DNA of 64,000 nucleotides, from assembly GCF_900167045.1 (NCBI RefSeq), contig NZ_FUXJ01000005.1, positions 186,001 to 250,000 on the forward strand, written 5' to 3'. The position numbers and the translations under genes are program-made. Below the pieces are notes generated by a model. That model had not been told where the DNA came from. It did not search any database and saw only the letters and a list, made by a program, of their open reading frames with translations. Shown here piece after piece: positions 33,226 to 43,990 of the stretch (position 1 is its first letter; each line of letters begins with the position of its first letter). The stretch comes from Legionella maceachernii. GTDB lineage: Bacteria; Pseudomonadota; Gammaproteobacteria; Legionellales; Legionellaceae.

Positions 33226-33345
33226 GTGCTAATTAGACTATGGTATATAAGTAGGGCTTCAGTGCTTCCGTAAGGCGGTATTGAAGAAATTGCGGTATAA
33301 TAGTTTTTACTGTAGAAAATAGGTTAATTTAGTAGGAGTTTATTG

Positions 33346-34035
33346 ATGCGATTAATGTTATTAGGTGGTCCTGGTGCAGGGAAAGGAACTCAGGCACTTA
33401 AATTAATTAACTATTTTAATATACCGCAAATTTCTACAGGGGATATGCTTCGTTCCGCAATTGCAGCAGGAACTGAATTAGGTAAAAGTGCAAAAAAAAT
33501 AATGGACACGGGACAATTAGTTTCCGACGAGATCATTATTGCGTTGGTTAAAGAGCGGTTACAACAGCCCGATTGTCAAAGGGGGTTTTTATTTGATGGT
33601 TTTCCACGCACTATTCCTCAGGCAGATGCATTAAAAGAAGCCAACATCAAACTCGACCATGTGATTGAAATTGCAGTGCCAGATGAAGAAATTATCAACC
33701 GTATTAGTGGACGCCGAGTCCATGTGGCTTCCGGGCGTGTTTACCACATTAAATTCCACCCTCCTAAAGACGACGGCGTTGATGATTTCACTGGCGAACA
33801 ATTAATACAGCGTGATGACGACAAAGAAGAAACAATCAAACGTCGTTTAGCTGTCTATCATCAGCAAACTGAGCCCCTAGTCAATTACTATAAGCGTTGG
33901 GAGCAAGAAAATAAAAACGCACCTCGGTTTCATCGTGTCAATGGGATAGGTAGCGTTGACGCCATTTTTGACCGGATTTTATCCTGTCTATCAACCTCAA
34001 GGAGCCCCCATGTCGACTTACACCCTGGCGTTTAG
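33346..34035 (+). CDS. adk: Adenylate kinase
   Basis: It converts ATP and AMP to two ADP, in the cytoplasm. I start it at ATG 33346 (AGGAG upstream) and not at the TTG just before; this gives 229 residues. The P-loop [13 protein letters not shown]-binding STGDMLR and [11 protein letters not shown], and a long LID ([18 protein letters not shown]) without zinc cysteines are typical of Gram-negative Adk. The last 26 bp overlap the start of the thioredoxin gene, so the C-terminal tail ([11 protein letters not shown]) is encoded across that gene's ribosome site. Confidence 0.96.
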   Translation: MRLMLLGGPGAGKGTQALKLINYFNIPQISTGDMLRSAIAAGTELGKSAKKIMDTGQLVSDEIIIALVKERLQQPDCQRGFLFDGFPRTIPQADALKEANIKLDHVIEIAVPDEEIINRISGRRVHVASGRVYHIKFHPPKDDGVDDFTGEQLIQRDDDKEETIKRRLAVYHQQTEPLVNYYKRWEQENKNAPRFHRVNGIGSVDAIFDRILSCLSTSRSPHVDLHPGV

Positions 34036-34369
34036 TCAATTTGATGATGTCCTTAAAAAAGAGGAAATCGTTTTCATTGATTTTTGGGCAGAGTGGTGCG
34101 CACCTTGCAAACAATTTGGAGCGGTCTACGAGCGCGTTGCTGAGCAAAATCCAACAATAAAATTTGCTAAGGTAAATATTGAGAAAGAAGTCGAATTTGC
34201 TGAGCAACTACAGATTCGATCTATCCCTCACTTAATGATTTTTAAGCATGGCATTCTTATTTATTCCGAGGCGGGGGCCATGCCAGAATCCATATTAAAA
34301 GACTTAGTGCAGCAGGCCATTGAGGTGGATGTAAGCGATATTCGTGCCCAGATTGATAAAGAATCTTAA
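34010..34369 (+). CDS. Thioredoxin-family protein with WCAPC active site
   Basis: This is a 119-residue thioredoxin fold protein. I chose ATG 34010, with AAGGAG 7 bases upstream and located inside adk. The active site is [13 protein letters not shown] (C30, C33), where Ala replaces the Gly of classical WCGPC. The cis-Pro motif is [13 protein letters not shown]. It has no signal peptide, so it should be cytoplasmic. The C-terminus extends as a helix ([19 protein letters not shown]). It is coupled to adk by overlap. It may be a secondary thioredoxin, since TrxA normally has GP. Confidence 0.9.
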   Translation: MSTYTLAFSQFDDVLKKEEIVFIDFWAEWCAPCKQFGAVYERVAEQNPTIKFAKVNIEKEVEFAEQLQIRSIPHLMIFKHGILIYSEAGAMPESILKDLVQQAIEVDVSDIRAQIDKES

Positions 34370-34421
34370 TCTACTAGCTTACTCGATGAGCGGCGCGTAA
34401 TCTGATCATCCAACGCACAAG

Positions 34422-34450
34422 GCGCACTATTTACTGTGTAAATAGTGCGC
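34422..34450. terminator. Bidirectional stem-loop between thioredoxin and glpD genes
   Basis: A perfect 13-bp inverted repeat (GCGCACTATTTAC, loop TGT, GTAAATAGTGCGC) includes the glpD stop codon. It sits 53 bp after the thioredoxin stop on the other strand. T-runs are short, so it is a probable shared terminator for convergent genes. Confidence 0.6.
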
Positions 34451-35908
34451 TAAAATCTGCTTGTCTTTTAAATTAAAGTCAAGACCAAGCTTCGTACGTC
34501 GCCAAAGAATATCATCACAACTCTTAGCCCATTCCTCACGACACAAATAATCCACTTCAATTTGATAAAGCCCGTGACCAAAGTCTTGCCCTAAATCGGA
34601 CATGTTATTGCACCCGTCCAGGAGCAATTCAGTTCGGGTTCCATAACTTGCTAGATAGCGTTCTTTCAGCAATTCATCAAGCCAAAAATATTTTTCACGA
34701 GCATGATGTACATATTCTTTATAGGGCCAGTTGTGGATTGTGGAGCCTGGCAGTGGTTTAAATGCTGATTGGGAGTCTTTTAACTGAGGAAAGGTAGCGT
34801 GGAGTTGATTTACCGCATCTAAAGCGGACTGTCTATACGTAGTAATTTTGCCCCCGTAAATGGTGACCGCTGGTGCAGGGGACTCAGTGTACCCGCAAAT
34901 GTAATCACGGCTTAACGCGCTGAGTTTGTTGCTGTCTGACGCAATGAGTGGGCGAACGCCACTCCAGGTATTAACGATGTCATTTTTATCTAAATGACGA
35001 TTAAAATACAGATTCACGATTTTGCATAAATAATCAATTTCTTCACTTGAAATAGTCACTTCATCTAAAGAACCATTCAATGCGACATCCGTAGTACCAA
35101 TCATCGAGTAGCCATGATAAGGCACAATAAAAATAATACGATGGTCGTCATTTTGTAAAAGATAGGCATGATTACCTTCATAGAGTCGATGCACAACGAT
35201 ATGACTTCCTTTCACCAATGACATTTTGAATTGGCTTGAAATTCGAAGAGTATTGTTAATCGACTCAACCCACGGTCCTGCTGCGTTAATGATTGATTTT
35301 GCTTTGAGCACGTGCGCCTGTGCCCTTTTAGGTTGAATGGCAAGATGCCAAAGATGATTAGATACGCGTGCTTCCATTAATTCAGAATCTCTTAGAATGA
35401 CCGCACCTTGCTCTTTTGCCTGCAGAGCATTAGCAAGGGTTAAGCGGGCATCATCGGTTGCGCAATCATAAAATAAAAAACCTTTAGTGTAGGCATCAGT
35501 TAGGGGAGAGAAATAGGTCGATTGAGGTCTTCGGCGAATCAGTTTGGATCGGGGGAGTTCATTTTTGCGACTCAAATTATCATAAAAAAATAAACCTGTT
35601 CGTAATAACCATGCGGGACGCATATTGCGCTGATAGGGTAGGACAAAAGAGAGCGGTTGCACTAAATGAGGAGCTAAGCTTAGCAATAATTGCCTTTCGT
35701 TGAGCGCTTTCTTTACCAAAGCGAAATCATAATATTCTAAGTAACGTAATCCCCCATGAATCAGTTTACTGCTCGAAGAGGACGTTTTCGAGGCAAGATC
35801 ATCTTTTTCAATAAGAACGACAGAAAGCCCACGTAGCGCAGCGTCTGCTGCGGCGCCACAGCCATTGATACCTCCTCCTATAATTGCTACATCGAAAACT
35901 TGATCCAT
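34427..35908 (-). CDS. glpD: Aerobic glycerol-3-phosphate dehydrogenase
   Basis: This membrane-associated FAD enzyme oxidises glycerol-3-phosphate to dihydroxyacetone phosphate and passes electrons to quinone. ATG 35908 follows GGAG and gives 493 residues, the usual size; a longer frame begins at 35962. The FAD motif is AIIGGGINGCGAAADAALRG. Other family motifs are SSSSKLIHGGLRYLEY, INAAGPWVESI, GTTDVALNG and SGVRPLIASD. It is divergent from glpK, with 142 bp between, which is a natural place for joint control. Glycerol use fits intracellular Legionella metabolism. Confidence 0.96.
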   Translation of the reverse strand: MDQVFDVAIIGGGINGCGAAADAALRGLSVVLIEKDDLASKTSSSSSKLIHGGLRYLEYYDFALVKKALNERQLLLSLAPHLVQPLSFVLPYQRNMRPAWLLRTGLFFYDNLSRKNELPRSKLIRRRPQSTYFSPLTDAYTKGFLFYDCATDDARLTLANALQAKEQGAVILRDSELMEARVSNHLWHLAIQPKRAQAHVLKAKSIINAAGPWVESINNTLRISSQFKMSLVKGSHIVVHRLYEGNHAYLLQNDDHRIIFIVPYHGYSMIGTTDVALNGSLDEVTISSEEIDYLCKIVNLYFNRHLDKNDIVNTWSGVRPLIASDSNKLSALSRDYICGYTESPAPAVTIYGGKITTYRQSALDAVNQLHATFPQLKDSQSAFKPLPGSTIHNWPYKEYVHHAREKYFWLDELLKERYLASYGTRTELLLDGCNNMSDLGQDFGHGLYQIEVDYLCREEWAKSCDDILWRRTKLGLDFNLKDKQILAHYLHSK

Positions 35909-36028
35909 GTTCTTGTCTCCGCAAAAAGCGTATAAAATAGGACATCGGCTACCCATACCCAATATTAAGGTAGGACCTAATCCGCCAACGTAATGAACTG
36001 GGTAATCTCACGACATTGTTAACCTAAT

Positions 36029-36034
36029 TATAAT
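36029..36034 (+). promoter_or_regulatory. Possible glpK -10 box
   Basis: TATAAT lies 17 bp before the glpK start codon region, with a purine-rich ribosome site (AGGGAAATGG) between. No good -35 is seen, so the assignment is weak. Confidence 0.35.
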
Positions 36035-36050
36035 AGGGAAATGGAAATCA

Positions 36051-37517
36051 ATGACATATCTTCTTGCTGTTGATCAGGGAACGAGCAGTACACGGGCAAT
36101 GCTATATACATTAACGGGTAAATTAGTGGTATCCAGCCAATATTCGCTTAAGCAATATTATCCTAAATCTGGATGGGTGGAGCATGATCCGGAGGAAATT
36201 TGGAAAAAAACCTTACAGGCAATGAAAGATGTTGTTGGGCAAGTAGACACTAAAAAAATAGTGGCGTGTGGTATCACTAACCAGCGAGAAACAACTTTAA
36301 TTTGGGATAAACATACGGGTCAATGCTTATCACCAGCAATTGTCTGGCAAGATAGACGCACGCATGCTTTTTGTGAATCGCTATCAGATGAAGCGGACTA
36401 TATTCAAAGAAAAACAGGTTTATTGCCCGATCCCTATTTTTCAGCCAGCAAATTACATTGGCTATTGAAAAATAGCCCTGAGGCAAAAGCACTTGCGCTA
36501 AAAAATCGACTTGCATTCGGTACTGTTGATTCTTTTTTAATTTGGCGATTAACCGGCAATAAAGCCCATTTAACAGATATTACCAATGCTTCACGAACAT
36601 TACTGTTTAATATTTTTACGCAAGATTGGGATGAGGAATTATTATCTCTTTTTGACGTTCCCGATACTATTTTACCCAATGTTTGCGCAAGTGATGCGGA
36701 TTTTGGAGCGATTGAGAGTCACTATTTTGGAGTGAGTATTCCCATTACTGGAGTAGCAGGGGATCAGCAAGCTGCCCTCATTGGGCAACGGTGTTTTAAA
36801 GACGGTATGATCAAAGCGACGTTTGGTACAGGCGGTTTTTTATTAATGAATACTGGCACCGAGCCAATCTTATCAAAACATAAGCTATTAACAACCATCG
36901 CGTATCGGATTAAAGAACAAACACATTATGGTTTAGAGGGTAGTCTATACCAAGCTGGGACGACAGTAAAATGGTTACGTGATGAGTTAAAATTGATTGA
37001 AGCTGCTTCAGACACAGAGGCTTTGGCTAAAAGCTTATCAGGAAATGACGGCGTTTATTTAGTCCCCTCTTTTACTGGTTTGGGTGCTCCGCATTGGATT
37101 ACAACTCCTGGTGCGATGATTGTCGGCCTTACACGCACCAGTAATCGCTCTCATTTTGCTCGAGCGGCATTAGAGAGCGTCTGTTACCAGACGCGCGAAA
37201 TCATAGCTTGTATGCGAGAAAGCAGTACAATGGATTTGCTGCTATTACGTGTGGATGGAGGGATGGCGGCTAATGGCTGGTTTTTACAGTTTTTATCCTC
37301 TCAATGCAAATTAATCGTCCAAAGGCCGCAAGACATTGAGACAACAGCCCAAGGGGCAGCTTTACTTGCAGCTATCGGTTGCGGTCTTATTCGTTCTTTA
37401 GATACTTTACAAGAAACCTGGATTTGTGAGCAGGAATTTCTGCCAGAAATTAATGAACAAGTCGAATATGATTTTCTCGGATGGCAAAGAGCGCTACGTA
37501 TGGTGAAAGCAGGGTGA
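36051..37517 (+). CDS. glpK: Glycerol kinase
   Basis: This FGGY-family kinase phosphorylates glycerol to glycerol-3-phosphate, which feeds GlpD. It has 488 residues. It begins with LLAVDQGTSSTRAMLY (phosphate-binding). It also has VACGITNQRETTLIWDKHTG, SPAIVWQDRRT, GVAGDQQAALIGQRCF and ATFGTGGFLLMNTG, all typical of GlpK. Its divergent position from glpD forms a two-gene glycerol module; no glpF transporter is in view. Confidence 0.96.
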   Translation: MTYLLAVDQGTSSTRAMLYTLTGKLVVSSQYSLKQYYPKSGWVEHDPEEIWKKTLQAMKDVVGQVDTKKIVACGITNQRETTLIWDKHTGQCLSPAIVWQDRRTHAFCESLSDEADYIQRKTGLLPDPYFSASKLHWLLKNSPEAKALALKNRLAFGTVDSFLIWRLTGNKAHLTDITNASRTLLFNIFTQDWDEELLSLFDVPDTILPNVCASDADFGAIESHYFGVSIPITGVAGDQQAALIGQRCFKDGMIKATFGTGGFLLMNTGTEPILSKHKLLTTIAYRIKEQTHYGLEGSLYQAGTTVKWLRDELKLIEAASDTEALAKSLSGNDGVYLVPSFTGLGAPHWITTPGAMIVGLTRTSNRSHFARAALESVCYQTREIIACMRESSTMDLLLLRVDGGMAANGWFLQFLSSQCKLIVQRPQDIETTAQGAALLAAIGCGLIRSLDTLQETWICEQEFLPEINEQVEYDFLGWQRALRMVKAG

Positions 37518-37579
37518 GTGACTGTGAGATTTCGTGTGGTGATCCAGCGAATCCTTTATAAGCTGAAAAAGGAATAAAA

Positions 37580-38554
37580 ATGAATTTAGTTGAAGTAGAT
37601 ACATTAGACGTTCAAGTAATAGTCGACAATGTCACCGATAGCCTTTCAAGTGTGCCAGTCAATGTGACTCACGAAATGGATTATCTTGAACAATATGGAA
37701 TGAAAGAATTATCAGGGGAATGCCTTTGTTGCGGAGCTCATGGACTTTCTTTACTGCTGACTGCATCAAGCGGTCGTATCAGGCATTCGATCTTATTCGA
37801 TGCAGGTCCTGAAGGTGAGGTTTTTCTCAGGAATATGAATAAATTAAAAATTGATCCGACAATTATTGAAGAAATCGTGTTGTCTCATGGTCACTGGGAT
37901 CATGCTGGTGGATTCTTAGAGGCATTAAAGCTAATAAAATCTAAAAATGCTCAGCAAAAAGTTGTGTTTCATTTAAATTCAGAAATGTTTCACCAACGCG
38001 CTTTAAAATTGGATGGGCATATTCATCCTTTTAAGCGCATTCCTTCGGTAGAAGAGTTGGAAAATCTGGGGGCTGAATTAGTTGTTTCTGGTCAGGCGCG
38101 ATCGTTATTGGATAAGATGTTCTATCTTAGCGGGGAAATTCCTCGAGTCACTCCTTATGAAAAAGGGTTTCCCGAGCACGTGAAGCAATTACCTAATCAA
38201 GAGTGGGTTTCTGATCCATTGATCATGGATGAACGATTCCTTGCGGTGCATGTACGCAATAAAGGTTTAGTCGTCTTTTCTGCTTGTTCTCATGCAGGCA
38301 TTATTAATGTCTTAAATGAAGCCAGGAATTTATTCCCTGGTGTACCTCTCTATGCCGTAATGGGTGGTTTTCATTTATCAGGCCGCTCTGTGGAGAAGAT
38401 TATTCACGAAACAGTGCATGATATGAAGCAGTTTGATCTTAAAATGATAATTCCTGCTCATTGCACGGGTTGGCGAGCTGTGAATGCTTTAGGCAATGCC
38501 TTTGGTGACAGTATCGTAGTGCCCTCTGCAGTCGGACGTTTGTATCAATTTTAA
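37580..38554 (+). CDS. MBL-fold metallo-hydrolase
   Basis: This 324-residue protein has the metallo-beta-lactamase metal motif LSHGHWDHAGGF (HxHxDH), followed by FSACSHAGIINVL and a late GGFHLSGRS and IPAHCTGW. These match the subgroup related to the archaeal tetrahydromethanopterin-biosynthesis enzyme (MptE-like/ribofuranosylaminobenzene phosphate synthase-like). In bacteria their substrates are mostly unknown. It contains ECLCCGAHGLSLL near residue 50. It is 62 bp after glpK and on the same strand, but a role in glycerol use is not suggested by the family. Confidence 0.85.
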   Translation: MNLVEVDTLDVQVIVDNVTDSLSSVPVNVTHEMDYLEQYGMKELSGECLCCGAHGLSLLLTASSGRIRHSILFDAGPEGEVFLRNMNKLKIDPTIIEEIVLSHGHWDHAGGFLEALKLIKSKNAQQKVVFHLNSEMFHQRALKLDGHIHPFKRIPSVEELENLGAELVVSGQARSLLDKMFYLSGEIPRVTPYEKGFPEHVKQLPNQEWVSDPLIMDERFLAVHVRNKGLVVFSACSHAGIINVLNEARNLFPGVPLYAVMGGFHLSGRSVEKIIHETVHDMKQFDLKMIIPAHCTGWRAVNALGNAFGDSIVVPSAVGRLYQF

Positions 38555-38560
38555 TGATAA

Positions 38561-38642
38561 GTAGCCTGGGTGCAGGCGTAGCCGTAACCCAGGATTTTAT
38601 TTTTGATTCCCCGGATTACGGCTACGCCTGCACTCAGGCTAC
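38561..38642. repeat. Long near-perfect inverted repeat between MBL gene and gltA
   Basis: Arms of about 32 bp (38561-38593 and 38611-38642) begin GTAGCCTGGGTGCAGGCGTA and its near-complement, with only a few mismatches and a 17-base AT-rich loop. It fills the gap between two convergent genes. It looks like a dispersed palindromic element and could also serve as a bidirectional terminator. Confidence 0.85.
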
Positions 38643-38661
38643 TGTGCTGGAATGAGAAAAA

Positions 38662-39933
38662 TCACTTAACGTCTCTTTGCTTCTCTCCTGTATAAAGCTG
38701 TCGAGGACGGCCAATTTTAGATTTACCGGCGACCATTTCCATCCAGTGGGACATCCACCCTACAGTTCGAGCTAAGGCAAAGATAACGGTGTACATGTTT
38801 GTAGGAATACCAATTGCACTTAAAGTAATGCCAGAATAAAAATCGACGTTAGGATAAAGTTTTTTCTCTACAAAATACTCATCTTCTAAAGCAATTCGTT
38901 CAAGTTCCATTGCTAATTTAAAGAGAGGCGCATCATGTGCACCTACTGCGTTTAAGACATCATGACACGTTTTACGCATCACTTTTGCACGAGGGTCATA
39001 GCTCTTGTACACTCGGTGGCCAAAGCCCATTAAACGAAACGGGTCATCTTTATCTTTAGCGCGTTTAATGTAGTGATTGATGTGTTTCACATCACCAATT
39101 TCTTTAAGCATATTAAGGCAAGCTTCATTGGCACCACCATGAGCAGGGCCCCACAGCGCGCCAATTCCTGCTGAAATGCATGCAAAAGGATTAGCGCCAG
39201 TCGAACCAGCTAAACGAACAGTAGAAGTTGAGGCATTTTGTTCATGGTCAGCATGCAAGGTAAAAATAGTGTCCATGGCGTTAACAATCACAGGATTTGG
39301 TGTGATTTCTTCAGAAGGTACACCAAACATCATATGCAGAAAATTTTCTGCGTATGACATTTTATTTTGTGGATACATGTAGGGCTGGCCAATTGAGTAC
39401 TTATAGCTCATTGCAGCAAGCGTAGGCATTTTGGCAATCAAGCGAATAGCTGAAATGTAGCGATCCTGCTGGTTGCTTAAATCCATGGATTCGTGATAGA
39501 AGGCGGATAGAGCGCCCACAATACCAACCATAATTGCCATGGGATGGGCATCGCGACGAAAGCCATTTAAAAAATTATACATCTGCTGATGTACCATCGT
39601 ATGGTTATTAATTAAACTAACAAACTCTTTCTTTTCTTTTTCACTAGGTAACTCACCATTAAGGAGCAGATAGCTGACATCCAAAAAATCCTTTTTTTCA
39701 GCCAATTGCTCAATGGGGTAACCTCTGTAAAGCAATATACCTTTATCACCATCGATAAAAGTGATTTTAGATTCGCAAGACGCAGTTGAGACAAAACCCG
39801 GATCGTAGGTGAACATGCCATTTTCACCCAATTTGTTTATATCGATAACATCATTACCAAGCGTCGGGCTATAAATGGGTAATTCGATTGGGTCATGGCC
39901 GTCTATTGTTAGTCGTGCAATTTTTTTTGTCAT
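38662..39933 (-). CDS. gltA: Citrate synthase
   Basis: It condenses oxaloacetate and acetyl-CoA as the entry step of the TCA cycle. ATG 39933 has GAGGAG upstream and gives 423 residues, normal for the hexameric type II enzyme; a longer frame begins at 39981. Visible motifs are [37 protein letters not shown] with the catalytic His, [15 protein letters not shown] and [15 protein letters not shown]. It follows the citrate synthase pattern, not methylcitrate synthase, but the two are close. It is monocistronic. Confidence 0.96.
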   Translation of the reverse strand: MTKKIARLTIDGHDPIELPIYSPTLGNDVIDINKLGENGMFTYDPGFVSTASCESKITFIDGDKGILLYRGYPIEQLAEKKDFLDVSYLLLNGELPSEKEKKEFVSLINNHTMVHQQMYNFLNGFRRDAHPMAIMVGIVGALSAFYHESMDLSNQQDRYISAIRLIAKMPTLAAMSYKYSIGQPYMYPQNKMSYAENFLHMMFGVPSEEITPNPVIVNAMDTIFTLHADHEQNASTSTVRLAGSTGANPFACISAGIGALWGPAHGGANEACLNMLKEIGDVKHINHYIKRAKDKDDPFRLMGFGHRVYKSYDPRAKVMRKTCHDVLNAVGAHDAPLFKLAMELERIALEDEYFVEKKLYPNVDFYSGITLSAIGIPTNMYTVIFALARTVGWMSHWMEMVAGKSKIGRPRQLYTGEKQRDVK

Positions 39934-40332
39934 CGCGTCTCCTCTAATCATGGGCTTGACAGCCTTTTCGCTTGCATTCAATGGGCAGAACTATATTAAA
40001 ATGCCTTCTTACAGTCAATTTATCTCTACCTCAGAAACTCATGTCAACTTAGGTAATTATGATCCAGTTTAGCGACTTTTAATAGGAATAAGAAAAATAA
40101 AATTGACTCAGGGTGATTTCATTAAAGCTTAATTTTGAAATAAGTGGGTAGAGCTTTAGCCCAACAGCTTTAGAACATCATGTCTTGTGAGCAATTTCCT
40201 ACTGTTGGGCTAAGGTCGAACTTACAAATTAGCTATACTGAGGCTATCAACGTGATTCTATTAAAAGCCCCATTGTGGTATAATTTAAGATTAATTTTAA
40301 TTATAAACATTGCATGAGGATCCCTCCTAACT
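39934..40332. other. Divergent intergenic region gltA/gyrA
   Basis: This 399-bp region has no gene. It has an inverted repeat TTAGCCCAACAG (about 40152) / CTGTTGGGCTAA (about 40201), one of the dispersed palindromes. Within its loop is an AGCTTTAGAACATCATG stretch shared with the region near 9649. An extended -10 promoter for gyrA lies at 40276-40284. The rest is AT-rich and unremarkable. Confidence 0.55.
40276..40284 (+). promoter_or_regulatory. Extended -10 promoter of gyrA
   Basis: TGGTATAAT, a full extended -10 element, lies 49 bp before the gyrA start. The -35 region is poor, as is usual for extended -10 promoters. The ribosome site AGGATC lies before ATG 40333. Confidence 0.5.
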
Positions 40333-42912
40333 ATGGTTTATTTAGCCAAAGAAGTCATACCCGTCAATATTGAAGACGAACTAAAACAATCTTATTTAGA
40401 TTACGCGATGAGCGTTATTGTTGGCCGGGCATTACCTGATGTGCGGGACGGTTTAAAGCCGGTGCATCGACGCGTCCTTTTTGCGATGAGTGAATTGGGT
40501 AATGATTGGAATAAACCTTATAAAAAATCGGCCCGTGTGGTGGGGGATGTGATTGGTAAATATCATCCACACGGTGATACCGCTGTGTACGACACCATCG
40601 TACGGATGGCTCAGCCTTTTTCAATGCGTTATATGCTGGTGGATGGGCAGGGTAACTTTGGTTCTGTGGATGGCGACCTCGCTGCAGCCATGCGGTATAC
40701 CGAAATCAGAATGTCCAAGGTGGCACACGCTTTACTTGCGGATTTAGATAAAGAAACGGTTGATTTTAGCCCTAACTATGATGAGACTGAATTTGCTCCA
40801 GTTGTATTACCTTCCCGTATTCCCAATTTGTTAGTTAATGGTTCTTCAGGTATTGCCGTAGGAATGGCAACGAATATCCCGCCGCATAATATGACAGAAG
40901 TGATTGATGCATGTATTGCTTTAGTCGCTAATCCTGATTTGTCAGTGGATGAGTTAATGGCTTATATTCCAGGGCCTGATTTTCCAACCGCGGCAATTAT
41001 TAACGGAAAAGCGGGAATTGTGCAGGCTTATCGTACTGGGCGAGGTCGTATTTTAGTTCGTGCTAGAACTGAAATTGAAACAGATAGCCACTCAGGACGC
41101 CAAGCCATTATTATTACGGAACTCCCTTACCAAGTGAATAAAGCGCGCCTTGTTGAAAAAATAGCTGATCTTGTGCGCGAAAAACGCATAGAAGGCATTT
41201 CTGGATTACGGGACGAGTCAGATAAGCAAGGAATGAGAGTTGTCATCGAGCTTAAGCGAGGTGAAGTCGCCGAGGTTATCCTCAATAATCTCTATACTCA
41301 TACCCAGATGCAAAATGTATTTGGCATCAATATGGTCGCTCTAGTAGATGGTCAACCACGCACGCTTAATTTGAAAGAGGTGCTTGACTATTTTATTAAG
41401 CACCGACGTGAAGTAGTCACTCGACGTACTATTTACGAGTTAAAGAAAGCCCGTAATCGTGCTCACTTGTTAGAAGGTCTTGGTGTTGCGCTAGCGAATA
41501 TTGATGAGATGATCGATCTCATTAAAAAATCGCCTACTCCACAAGAGGCTAAAGAAGCCCTCTTAGCGCGTTTATGGCAGCCTGGTTTAGTCAAAAACAT
41601 GCTGAAGAATGCAGGAAGCAATGCTTGTCGCCCAGATGATTTATCCAGTGAATACGGATTAACCGAAGCAGGGTACCGGCTATCACCTGAGCAGGCACAA
41701 GCGATTCTTGAGTTGAGACTCCATCGCTTAACCGCTCTGGAGCAGGATAAAATCATTTCGGAATTCGAAGAATTGTTGGGCGTGATTAAAGAGTTGCTTG
41801 ATATTCTCGCTTCACCCGAACGATTGATGCAGGTCATTCGAGATGAATTACTTGAAGTCAGAGCGCAATTTGGTGATGCACGCCGCACGGAGATAAGTGC
41901 TTCACAAGAAGATTTAACCATTGAAGATTTAATTACCGAGGAAGATGTTGTAGTTACCTTATCGCATCAAGGTTACGTAAAATATCAACCCCTGTCTTCT
42001 TATCAAGCTCAGCGCCGTGGTGGGAAGGGTAAATCGGCTACTAATGTCAAAGACGAGGATTTTGTTGAACGATTAATTATTGCTAATACGCATGACACGT
42101 TGCTGTGTTTCTCCAATTTTGGCAAGTTATATTGGCTCAAAGCGTATCAACTTCCTTTAGCAAGTCGAATTTCCCGAGGCAAACCGATCGTGAATATTCT
42201 TCCACTTGCTGAAAATGAAGCTATCAATGCAATGTTACCTGTTCGAGAATATCAAGAGGGTTATTTTGTCTTTATGGCTACAAAACATGGTACAGTGAAA
42301 AAAGTGCCGCTTGAAGCATTTAGTCGTCCGCGCTCTAGTGGAATCATTGCCGTTGATCTCAATGAAGATGATCGTTTGGTTGGCGTAGACATTACGGATG
42401 GCTCAAAAGATATTATGCTTTTCACTGATGCAGGTAAAGTCATTCGTTTCAGTGAAAGTCTTGTACGCCCCATGGGAAGAACAGCAAGAGGGGTGCGTGG
42501 TATTCGCTTGAGTGATGGGCAATCAGTGATTTCTCTTGTAGTTGCTAAATCAGAGGGCGCTATTTTGACTGCAACCGAAAATGGTTATGGTAAACGTACT
42601 GATATTGAAGAATACCGGGTATCAGGACGCGGTGGCCAAGGGGTTATTTCTATTCAAGTCAATGAGCGTAATGGAAAAGTGGTTCGTGCACTCCAAGTAG
42701 ACGACAATGATGAAGCCATGCTTATTACCGACAGGGGAACTTTAGTCCGCTTTAAAGTCGATGAAATATCCATTATTGGTCGTAATACCCAAGGTGTTCG
42801 TCTCATTAATGTCACTCAGGGTGAGTACGTTGTTGGTATGCAACGCATAGAAGAAATCAGTGACTCTCACGACGAAAACGATGATGAGATAGAAGAAGAT
42901 AACGATGAGTAG
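40333..42912 (+). CDS. gyrA: DNA gyrase subunit A
   Basis: This is the breakage-reunion subunit of the enzyme that introduces negative supercoils. It has 859 residues. The active-site Tyr is Y122 ([10 protein letters not shown]), and the quinolone region reads [10 protein letters not shown], with T83 and D87. Thr instead of Ser at 83 is the natural residue in some species. The C-terminal beta-pinwheel holds the GyrA box ([10 protein letters not shown]), followed by repeated blades. It ends in an acidic tail ([13 protein letters not shown]), which modulates supercoiling in E. coli. It heads gyrA-serC-aroA-cmk, overlapping serC by 8 bp. Confidence 0.98.
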   Translation: MVYLAKEVIPVNIEDELKQSYLDYAMSVIVGRALPDVRDGLKPVHRRVLFAMSELGNDWNKPYKKSARVVGDVIGKYHPHGDTAVYDTIVRMAQPFSMRYMLVDGQGNFGSVDGDLAAAMRYTEIRMSKVAHALLADLDKETVDFSPNYDETEFAPVVLPSRIPNLLVNGSSGIAVGMATNIPPHNMTEVIDACIALVANPDLSVDELMAYIPGPDFPTAAIINGKAGIVQAYRTGRGRILVRARTEIETDSHSGRQAIIITELPYQVNKARLVEKIADLVREKRIEGISGLRDESDKQGMRVVIELKRGEVAEVILNNLYTHTQMQNVFGINMVALVDGQPRTLNLKEVLDYFIKHRREVVTRRTIYELKKARNRAHLLEGLGVALANIDEMIDLIKKSPTPQEAKEALLARLWQPGLVKNMLKNAGSNACRPDDLSSEYGLTEAGYRLSPEQAQAILELRLHRLTALEQDKIISEFEELLGVIKELLDILASPERLMQVIRDELLEVRAQFGDARRTEISASQEDLTIEDLITEEDVVVTLSHQGYVKYQPLSSYQAQRRGGKGKSATNVKDEDFVERLIIANTHDTLLCFSNFGKLYWLKAYQLPLASRISRGKPIVNILPLAENEAINAMLPVREYQEGYFVFMATKHGTVKKVPLEAFSRPRSSGIIAVDLNEDDRLVGVDITDGSKDIMLFTDAGKVIRFSESLVRPMGRTARGVRGIRLSDGQSVISLVVAKSEGAILTATENGYGKRTDIEEYRVSGRGGQGVISIQVNERNGKVVRALQVDDNDEAMLITDRGTLVRFKVDEISIIGRNTQGVRLINVTQGEYVVGMQRIEEISDSHDENDDEIEEDNDE

Positions 42913-43990
42913 AAGTTATAATTTTGGCGCAGGCCCTGCTATGTTGCCTGAGTCAATTTTAAAAGACGTACAAGAGGAGCTGTTGGATTGGCGTGGTCTT
43001 GGCATGTCAGTGATGGAAATTGGCCATCGAACGCCTGAGTTTACTGCCTTGATGGAGCAGACTGAAAATGAATTGAGAGCGCTATTAAAGGTACCTCAAA
43101 GTTATCACGTGCTTTTTTTAAGTGGGGCGGCGCGTACACAGTTTGGTATGATCCCATCGAATTTTCTAGCTTCAGGTGAATTTGCTGGGTATCTAATTAC
43201 TGGGCTTTGGTCTCAAATGGCTTATCAAGAAGCTTGTCGATTAAAGGAAGCTTATTGTGTGGCAACGGGTGAAGCAAGTGGATTCACAGCGATTCCTGCT
43301 GTAAAAGAGTGGCAGCTTCGAGACAATATACGGTATTTGTATTTCACCTCAAATGAAACAGTCAATGGGGTACGATTTCCAGAAACGCCCAAAATAAACG
43401 GCGTGCCGCTTATTTCAGACATGACGTCTTCTTTGTTAAGTGAGCCTATCAATATCGAAGATTACAGTTTAATTTTTGCAGGAGCACAAAAAAACATCGC
43501 TATTGCGGGGTTAACTCTTGTTATTGTGAGTGATGATTTTCTAAATACAATCAAAAATGCGCCTATTCCAACCATGTTTGACTACCGGACCTATAGCGCC
43601 ACAAAATCAACTTACGCAACACCTCCCACTTTCAGCTGTTATTTAGCTCATAAAATGTTTCAATGGATTAAAAAACAGGGAGGGGTGAATGCGCTTTATA
43701 AAATCAATTGTCAAAAAGCGGCAAAACTCTATGGATATATTGAAGCATCTCCTTTTTATAGTTGCAAGGTAGCCAAAGAAGCACGCTCCCTGGTTAATGT
43801 CTGCTTTGCACTCAATAATCCAAAGTTAGAACAGGCATTCCTTGATGGTGCTAAAACGCGTGGTTTATTGGCTTTAAAAGGACATCGTGCGGTGGGAGGC
43901 TTAAGAGCAAGTATGTACAATTCAATGCCTATGGAGGGTGTTGATTGCCTAATCGAATACATGGATGATTTTGCTAAGGAATATGAATAA
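42905..43990 (+). CDS. serC: Phosphoserine aminotransferase
   Basis: This PLP enzyme of serine and pyridoxal-phosphate biosynthesis has 361 residues. It begins [14 protein letters not shown] and has the PLP Lys in [19 protein letters not shown]-terminal [17 protein letters not shown] is the family end motif. The start overlaps gyrA and the stop overlaps aroA (TAATG), so translation is coupled along the operon. Confidence 0.96.
   Translation: MSRSYNFGAGPAMLPESILKDVQEELLDWRGLGMSVMEIGHRTPEFTALMEQTENELRALLKVPQSYHVLFLSGAARTQFGMIPSNFLASGEFAGYLITGLWSQMAYQEACRLKEAYCVATGEASGFTAIPAVKEWQLRDNIRYLYFTSNETVNGVRFPETPKINGVPLISDMTSSLLSEPINIEDYSLIFAGAQKNIAIAGLTLVIVSDDFLNTIKNAPIPTMFDYRTYSATKSTYATPPTFSCYLAHKMFQWIKKQGGVNALYKINCQKAAKLYGYIEASPFYSCKVAKEARSLVNVCFALNNPKLEQAFLDGAKTRGLLALKGHRAVGGLRASMYNSMPMEGVDCLIEYMDDFAKEYE

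Noticed and set aside
33296-33301. TATAAT before adk as a promoter
   Set aside because: The box is perfect but no -35 or extended -10 fits, so I did not list it as a feature.
40414-40690. Quinolone-resistance change in gyrA (Thr at 83)
   Set aside because: Thr at this position is a natural residue in several genera, and Asp87 is intact, so resistance cannot be claimed.
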